64,000 nucleotides of DNA. Source: Actinomadura xylanilytica (GTDB taxonomy: Bacteria > Actinomycetota > Actinomycetes > Streptosporangiales > Streptosporangiaceae). The stretch spans positions 678,590 to 742,589 of the forward strand of contig NZ_JASNWE010000001.1 in the NCBI RefSeq assembly GCF_030283145.1, given 5' to 3'. Position numbers and translations under genes: made by a program. The notes beneath the pieces are model-generated. The model was not told the origin of the DNA. It saw nothing but the letters and a program-made list of their open reading frames with translations, and made no database searches. Shown here piece after piece: positions 59,285 to 64,000 of the stretch. Within the stretch, counting starts at the first letter, position 1, and each line of letters starts with the position of its first letter.

Positions 59285-60772
59285 GTGACGAGCATCAGCC
59301 TTGACAGTGCAGCCCCGGCCACCCTCGACGTCGACGCGATCGTGATCGGGGTCGCCCCGAGCGACTCCGGGGCCCGGCCCGCACCGGGTTCAGAGGATCT
59401 CGACCGGGCCCTCGACGGACAGCTCGCCGAGGCGCTGAGCGCGCTCGGCGCCACCGGCAGGGCCGGAGAGGTCACCAAGCTCCCCACGCTCGGCGCGATC
59501 CCCGCGGCCGTCGTGGTCGCGGTCGGGCTGGGCGACTCCCCCGATGCCGAGGCGCTGCGCCGCGCCGCGGGCGCCGGCGTGCGGGCCCTGGCCGGCACCG
59601 CCAGGGCGGCCGTCGCGCTTCCGGCCGCCGACGCCGCCTCGGTCGAGGCCGTGGCCCTCGGCGCGCTGCTGGGCAACTACACCTTCGGCGCGTACCGGAC
59701 CGGCGAGCAGAAGAGCCCGGTCGAGGACATCCGCCTCGTCCGCTCCGGTGCGGCCGGGGCCGGCGCCGAGGCCGCCGTGGCCCGCGCCCGCACCCTCGCC
59801 ACCGCGATGAACCTGGTGCGCGACCTGGTCAACACCCCGCCGTCCGACCTCAGCCCCGAGGACTTCGCCGAGGTCGCCACGCGCGTCGCCGGCGAGACCG
59901 GGCTGGACGTCGAGGTCCTCGACGAGAAGGCCCTGGTCGACGGCGGCTACGGCGGCATCGCGGGCGTCGGGCAGGGCTCGGCCAACCCGCCCCGCCTGGT
60001 GCGGCTGGCCTACACCCACCCCGAGGCCGCCAAGACCCTCGCCCTGGTCGGCAAGGGCATCACCTTCGACTCCGGCGGCCTGTCGCTCAAGCCGGCCGAC
60101 GCGATGGACTGGATGAAGTCCGACATGGGCGGCGCCGCCGCGGTGCTCGGCGCGCTGTCGGCCATCGCCGAGCTCGGGCCCAAGGTCAACGTGGTCGGCT
60201 ACCTGGCCCTCGCCGAGAACATGCCGAGCGGCACCGCGCAGCGTCCCTCCGACGTGCTGCGGGTCTACGGCGGCAAGACCGTCGAGGTCCTCAACACCGA
60301 CGCCGAGGGCCGCCTGGTCCTCGCCGACGGGCTGGTGCGGGCCGGCGAGGACGACCCCGACCTGATCGTGGACGTGGCGACGCTGACCGGCGCCCAGCTG
60401 GTCGCGCTCGGCACCCGGACCGCCGGGATCATGGCCAACGACGACGACGTCCGTGAGAAGGTGGTGGCGGCGGCCGGCCGCGCCGGGGAGCAGTCCTGGG
60501 GCATGCCGCTGCCGGCGGAGCTGCGCAAGGGGCTCGACTCCGCGGTCGCCGACATCGCCAACATCAGCGGTGAGCGCTGGGGCGGCATGCTGGTCGCCGG
60601 CGTCTTCCTCCAGGAGTTCGTGCCGGACGGCGTCCGCTGGGCCCACCTCGACATCGCCGGACCGGCTTTCCACAAGGGCGAGCCCTATGGATACACCCCG
60701 AAGGGCGGCACTGGAGCGGCGACCCGTACGTTGGTCCAGGTGGCGGAGGATCTCGCCGCCGGGATTCTGTAG
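59285..60772 (+). CDS. pepA: Leucyl aminopeptidase
   Basis: A 495-residue M17 cytosolic aminopeptidase with two metals. Ligand motifs are VGKGITFDSGG, MDWMKSDMGGAAAVLG and the signature NTDAEGRL. The C-terminal catalytic domain is complete. The N-terminal domain is less conserved. The GTG at 59285 is used. The gap to lpdA is 128 bp and contains a GC-rich hairpin near 60825-60858. Confidence 0.95.
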   Translation: MTSISLDSAAPATLDVDAIVIGVAPSDSGARPAPGSEDLDRALDGQLAEALSALGATGRAGEVTKLPTLGAIPAAVVVAVGLGDSPDAEALRRAAGAGVRALAGTARAAVALPAADAASVEAVALGALLGNYTFGAYRTGEQKSPVEDIRLVRSGAAGAGAEAAVARARTLATAMNLVRDLVNTPPSDLSPEDFAEVATRVAGETGLDVEVLDEKALVDGGYGGIAGVGQGSANPPRLVRLAYTHPEAAKTLALVGKGITFDSGGLSLKPADAMDWMKSDMGGAAAVLGALSAIAELGPKVNVVGYLALAENMPSGTAQRPSDVLRVYGGKTVEVLNTDAEGRLVLADGLVRAGEDDPDLIVDVATLTGAQLVALGTRTAGIMANDDDVREKVVAAAGRAGEQSWGMPLPAELRKGLDSAVADIANISGERWGGMLVAGVFLQEFVPDGVRWAHLDIAGPAFHKGEPYGYTPKGGTGAATRTLVQVAEDLAAGIL

Positions 60773-60900
60773 CCGCCGCCCGGCGTTGCCGGGTAGAAGA
60801 TAGTGAAGAGGTTTCTCGTGGCGGCGGGGGCCCGCGACGGAGCGCCCCGCCCCCGCAGAAGGCGCCCACGCGGCGCGAAGACCGGGAGAGGGAGCGTCCA

Positions 60901-62292
60901 GTGGCCAACAGCGGCCCCTTCGACATCGTCGTCCTAGGTGGTGGCAGCGGCGGTTACGCGTGCGCGTTGCGCGCGGTCGAGCTCGGCAAGTCGGTGGCGC
61001 TCGTCGAGCGGGACCGCCTCGGCGGCACCTGCCTCAACCGCGGCTGCATCCCGACCAAGGCTCTGCTGCACGCGGCCGAGGTCGCCGACCAGACCCGCGA
61101 GGCCGCCAGGTTCGGTGTCAAGGCCGCCTTCGAGGGCATCGACGTCGCCGGTGTGAACGCCTACAAGGACAAGGTCGTCAGCACCACCGTCAAGGGCCTG
61201 GCCGGCCTGATCAAGTCCAAGGGCATCGAGGTGGTCGAGGGCACCGGCCGGCTGGTCGGACCCACCACCGTCGTGGTCACCGCGGCGGACGGCGCCGAGC
61301 GCACGCTGGAGGGCGGGCACATCGTGCTCGCCACCGGCTCGGCCCCCCGGTCGCTGCCCGGCCTGGAGATCGACGGCGAGCGGATCATCTCCAGCGACCA
61401 CGCGCTGGAGCTCGACCACGTCCCCGGGTCGGTGATCGTCCTCGGCGGCGGGGTGATCGGCGTCGAGTTCGCCAGCGTCTGGCGCTCGTTCGGCGCCGAG
61501 GTCACCATCGTCGAGGCCCTCCCGCACCTGCTGCCGCTGGAGGAGGAGTCCAGCTCCAAGCGGCTCGAGCGGGCGTTCCGCAAGCGCGGTATCGCCTTCC
61601 GGCTCGGCACCCGCTTCCAGGGCGCCAAGACCACCCCGGGCGGTGTCGCGGTCACACTGGAGGACGGCGCGACCATCGACGCCGAGCTGCTGCTGGTCGC
61701 GGTCGGCCGCGGGCCGGTCTCCGACGGCCTCGGCCTCGCCGACGCCGGCGTCGAGACCGAGCGCGGCTTCGTCAAGGTCGACGAGCTGTGCCGTACCGGC
61801 GTCCCCACGATCTCGGCGGTCGGGGACCTGATCCCGACGCCGCAGCTGGCCCACGTCGGTTTCGCCGAGGGCATCCTGGTCGCCGAGCGGCTCGGCGGGC
61901 TCAACCCGCCGCCGATCGACTACGACGGGGTGCCCCGCATCACCTACTCCGACCCCGAGGTCGCCTCGGTGGGCATCACCACCGAGACGGCCCGGGAGCG
62001 CGGGCACGAGCTCAAGGAGGTCACCTACGACCTGGCCGGCAACCCCAAGAGCAAGATCCTGGGCACGCAGGGCGAGGTGAAGGTGATCGCGGCCGTGGAC
62101 GGTCCCGTCCTCGGCATCCACATGGTCGGCGCCCGCGTCGGCGAGCTCATCGCGGAGGGGCAGCTGATCTACAACTGGGAGGCCCTGCCCGGCGAGGTCG
62201 CCCAGCTGATCCATCCCCACCCGACCCAGTCCGAGGCGGTCGGCGAGGCTCACCTCGCCCTCGCCGGCAAACCATTGCACGTGCACGGCTGA
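60901..62292 (+). CDS. lpdA: Dihydrolipoyl dehydrogenase
   Basis: The E3 flavoenzyme that reoxidises dihydrolipoamide in 2-oxoacid dehydrogenase complexes. The 463 residues show the FAD loop LGGGSGGYA, the redox pair Cys44/Cys49 in [13 protein letters not shown], the NAD loop [11 protein letters not shown] and the C-terminal active-site HPHPTQSE. The GTG start is preceded by GGGAGAGGGAG. It is followed 40 bp later by the E2 gene. Confidence 0.96.
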   Translation: MANSGPFDIVVLGGGSGGYACALRAVELGKSVALVERDRLGGTCLNRGCIPTKALLHAAEVADQTREAARFGVKAAFEGIDVAGVNAYKDKVVSTTVKGLAGLIKSKGIEVVEGTGRLVGPTTVVVTAADGAERTLEGGHIVLATGSAPRSLPGLEIDGERIISSDHALELDHVPGSVIVLGGGVIGVEFASVWRSFGAEVTIVEALPHLLPLEEESSSKRLERAFRKRGIAFRLGTRFQGAKTTPGGVAVTLEDGATIDAELLLVAVGRGPVSDGLGLADAGVETERGFVKVDELCRTGVPTISAVGDLIPTPQLAHVGFAEGILVAERLGGLNPPPIDYDGVPRITYSDPEVASVGITTETARERGHELKEVTYDLAGNPKSKILGTQGEVKVIAAVDGPVLGIHMVGARVGELIAEGQLIYNWEALPGEVAQLIHPHPTQSEAVGEAHLALAGKPLHVHG

Positions 62293-62332
62293 ACGCCCGC
62301 ACATATTCATTTCGAAGGAGTCGCTGAGAGCC

Positions 62333-63823
62333 ATGCCGGTCTCCGTCACTATGCCCCAGCTCGGCGAGAGCGTCACCGAGGGCACCGTCACCCGCTGGCT
62401 GAAGAAGGAGGGTGAGCGCGTCGAGACCGACGAGCCGCTTCTCGAAGTGTCGACCGACAAGGTCGACACCGAGATCCCTTCGCCCGCGTCGGGCGTCCTG
62501 ACCAGCATCACCGTCGCCGAGGACGAGACCGTCGAGGTCGGTGCCGAACTGGCGATCATCGGTGAGGAGGGCGACGCGCCGGCCGGCGCCGCCGCCCCGG
62601 CCGCCGACGAGCGGCAGCAGCCCGAGCCGCAGCAGGCGGCTCCCGCGGCCCCCGCCGCGCAGCAGGCCCCGCCGCCCGCCGCGTGGCCGCCGCCGGCCGC
62701 CCCGCAGCAGCCGCCCGCCGCGCCGGCCGCGCCCCCGGCGCAGCCGCAGCCGGCGGCGCAGGCCCCGTCCCAGCCGTGGGTGCCCGCCACGCAGGTCCAG
62801 CCCGAGCCGCAGGCCCCGACGGCCCCCGCGACGCCGACGGGCGACGGGCCGTACGTCACGCCGCTGGTGCGCAAGCTCGCCACCGAGCACGACGTCGACC
62901 TGTCCACGGTCAAGGGCACCGGCGTCGGCGGGCGGATCCGCAAGCAGGACGTGCTGGAGGCCGCCCGCGCCGCCCAGCAGGCGGCCCGCGAGGCCGCCGC
63001 GGCGCCCGCGCAGCCGGCCGCACCGGCGGCACCGGTCGCGCAGGCCGCCCGCCCGGCCGCACCGGCCCCGGCCGGCGCTCCGGCCGACCAGGTCGCGCTG
63101 CGCGGCACGACCGAGAAGATGAGCCGCATCCGGCAGACGATCGCCCGCCGGATGGTCGACTCGCTCCAGGTCTCGGCGCAGCTCACCACCGTGGTCGAGG
63201 TGGACATCACCCGGATCGCGCGGCTGCGCGAGCAGGCCAAGGCCGACTTCCAGGCCCGCGAGGGCGTCAAGTTGTCCTACCTGCCGTTCTTCGCGCTGGC
63301 GACGGTCGAGGCGCTCAAGGTCCACCCCAAGCTCAACGCGGTCATCGACAGCGAGACGAGCGAGGTCACCTACCACGACGTGGAGAACCTCTCCATCGCC
63401 GTGGACGTCCCCGAGCGCGGCCTGATGGTCCCGGTCATCCACAACGCCGGCCAGCTGAACCTGGGCGGCCTCGCCCAGCGGATCGCCGACCTGGCCGAGC
63501 GGACCCGGGTCAACAAGATCGGGCCGGACGAGCTGTCCAACGGCACCTTCACGCTGACCAACACCGGCAGCAGGGGCGCGCTGTTCGACACCCCGATCCT
63601 CAACCAGCCGCAGGTCGGCATGCTCGGCACGGGCGCGGTCGTCAAGCGCCCCGCCGTGATCGACGACCCGCAGCTCGGCGAGGTCATCGCGGTCCGGTCG
63701 ATGGTCTACCTGGCGCTGACCTACGACCACCGGCTGGTCGACGGCGCCGACGCCGCCCGCTTCCTCGGCACGGTCAAGCACCGTCTGGAGGAGGGCAACT
63801 TCGAGGCCGACCTCGGCCTGTAG
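62333..63823 (+). CDS. sucB: Dihydrolipoamide succinyltransferase (E2)
   Basis: The E2 core of the 2-oxoglutarate dehydrogenase complex. The 496 residues hold one lipoyl domain (Lys43 in STDKVDTEI). A Pro/Ala/Gln-rich linker of about 80 residues and the E3-binding domain ([20 protein letters not shown]) come next. A second Ala-rich linker leads to the acyltransferase domain ending in [16 protein letters not shown]. It pairs with lpdA as in Streptomyces. Specificity for succinyl rather than acetyl groups is inferred from this context. Confidence 0.92.
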   Translation: MPVSVTMPQLGESVTEGTVTRWLKKEGERVETDEPLLEVSTDKVDTEIPSPASGVLTSITVAEDETVEVGAELAIIGEEGDAPAGAAAPAADERQQPEPQQAAPAAPAAQQAPPPAAWPPPAAPQQPPAAPAAPPAQPQPAAQAPSQPWVPATQVQPEPQAPTAPATPTGDGPYVTPLVRKLATEHDVDLSTVKGTGVGGRIRKQDVLEAARAAQQAAREAAAAPAQPAAPAAPVAQAARPAAPAPAGAPADQVALRGTTEKMSRIRQTIARRMVDSLQVSAQLTTVVEVDITRIARLREQAKADFQAREGVKLSYLPFFALATVEALKVHPKLNAVIDSETSEVTYHDVENLSIAVDVPERGLMVPVIHNAGQLNLGGLAQRIADLAERTRVNKIGPDELSNGTFTLTNTGSRGALFDTPILNQPQVGMLGTGAVVKRPAVIDDPQLGEVIAVRSMVYLALTYDHRLVDGADAARFLGTVKHRLEEGNFEADLGL

Positions 63824-63843
63824 CACCGCCGAGGCCGCCGCAC

Positions 63844-63883
63844 GAGGCCCCGCCGCCCCCGCATCCGGGGGCGGCGGGGCCTC
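63844..63883 (+). terminator. Terminator of lpdA-sucB
   Basis: A perfect 18-bp stem (63844-63861 with 63866-63883) and loop CATC lie 20 bp after the sucB stop. The last 117 bp of the window after it hold nothing recognisable. Confidence 0.9.
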
Positions 63884-64000
63884 CGCGCGTCACGGCCGGG
63901 CAAAGACTCCGCCGCGCCGGCCCCATGATCGGCCGCTCCGGGCGCGCGGCCGCCCGCAGCCGGGTAGGCCATGATCACTACCGGCTCGGGGAGGACCCAT

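Noticed and set aside
63721..63978. An 85-codon minus-strand frame at the right edge
   Set aside because: It overlaps sucB and its terminator and lacks a start signal or family motif.

Overview
The window is chromosomal DNA of a very high-GC filamentous actinobacterium. Reading frames have strongly GC-rich third positions, GTG starts are common, and the respiratory chain is the actinobacterial type (qcrCAB with a dihaem QcrC, ctaCDEF with a short subunit IV). The gene order follows, from memory, the Streptomyces coelicolor stretch from about SCO2119 (pfkA) to SCO2181 (sucB). Sequence flavour suggests a Thermomonosporaceae-type organism (Actinomadura/Spirillospora); this is inference. No rRNA, tRNA, CRISPR array, transposase or phage gene was found.

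Layout. 0-13.7 kb: a truncated EamA exporter, a DUF5954-like protein, thiI, a phosphofructokinase with the pyrophosphate-type signature, a broken DUF692 (MNIO) gene with its partner, the MacRS-like two-component system, an acyltransferase, glucokinase and small housekeeping genes. 14-22 kb: acyl-CoA ligase, an accessory insert with two self-contained TetR/target divergons and an orphan gene, then a PimB'-like mannosyltransferase. 22-31.9 kb: qcrCAB and ctaE, a degenerate receiver protein, trpD, a decayed TIGR04222-type gene, a RAM-domain protein, a rhomboid protease and a DEDDh/GIY-YIG nuclease. 32-41.1 kb: a NYN-domain protein followed by a wall-remodelling block (two NlpC/P60 proteins, a CHAP protein, two metallopeptidases, an L,D-transpeptidase). 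Two of these genes sit behind ydaO-type cyclic-di-AMP riboswitches. 41.2-47.5 kb: ctaCDF, cysteine desulfurase plus TusA, adenosine kinase, erpA. 47.7-58.8 kb: nadA, the pspA-pspAA-htpX-pspAB envelope-stress genes, an aldo/keto reductase, a DsbA-like protein, cobU-cobS. 58.8-63.9 kb: a GntR/DUF1648 pair, pepA, and lpdA-sucB of the 2-oxoglutarate dehydrogenase complex, closed by a strong terminator.

How it works together. Much of the window serves central carbon and energy metabolism: glucose phosphorylation, fructose-6-phosphate phosphorylation, lipoamide enzymes and the bc1-aa3 supercomplex. Fe-S and sulfur supply (desulfurase, TusA, ErpA, ThiI, NadA) and envelope upkeep (PSP genes, hydrolases, transpeptidase) account for most of the rest.

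Most of this is conserved core. I did not find a clearly new multi-gene system. The most interesting signals are regulatory or decay-related: paired c-di-AMP riboswitches, one with a hairpin presenting the ribosome-binding site; two DasR-type (dre-like) palindromes, one upstream of pfkA; two clean TetR operator pairs; a DUF692 gene that has lost its start and carries a frameshift; an apparent CTG start; and a palindromic intergenic repeat near 54.5 kb.
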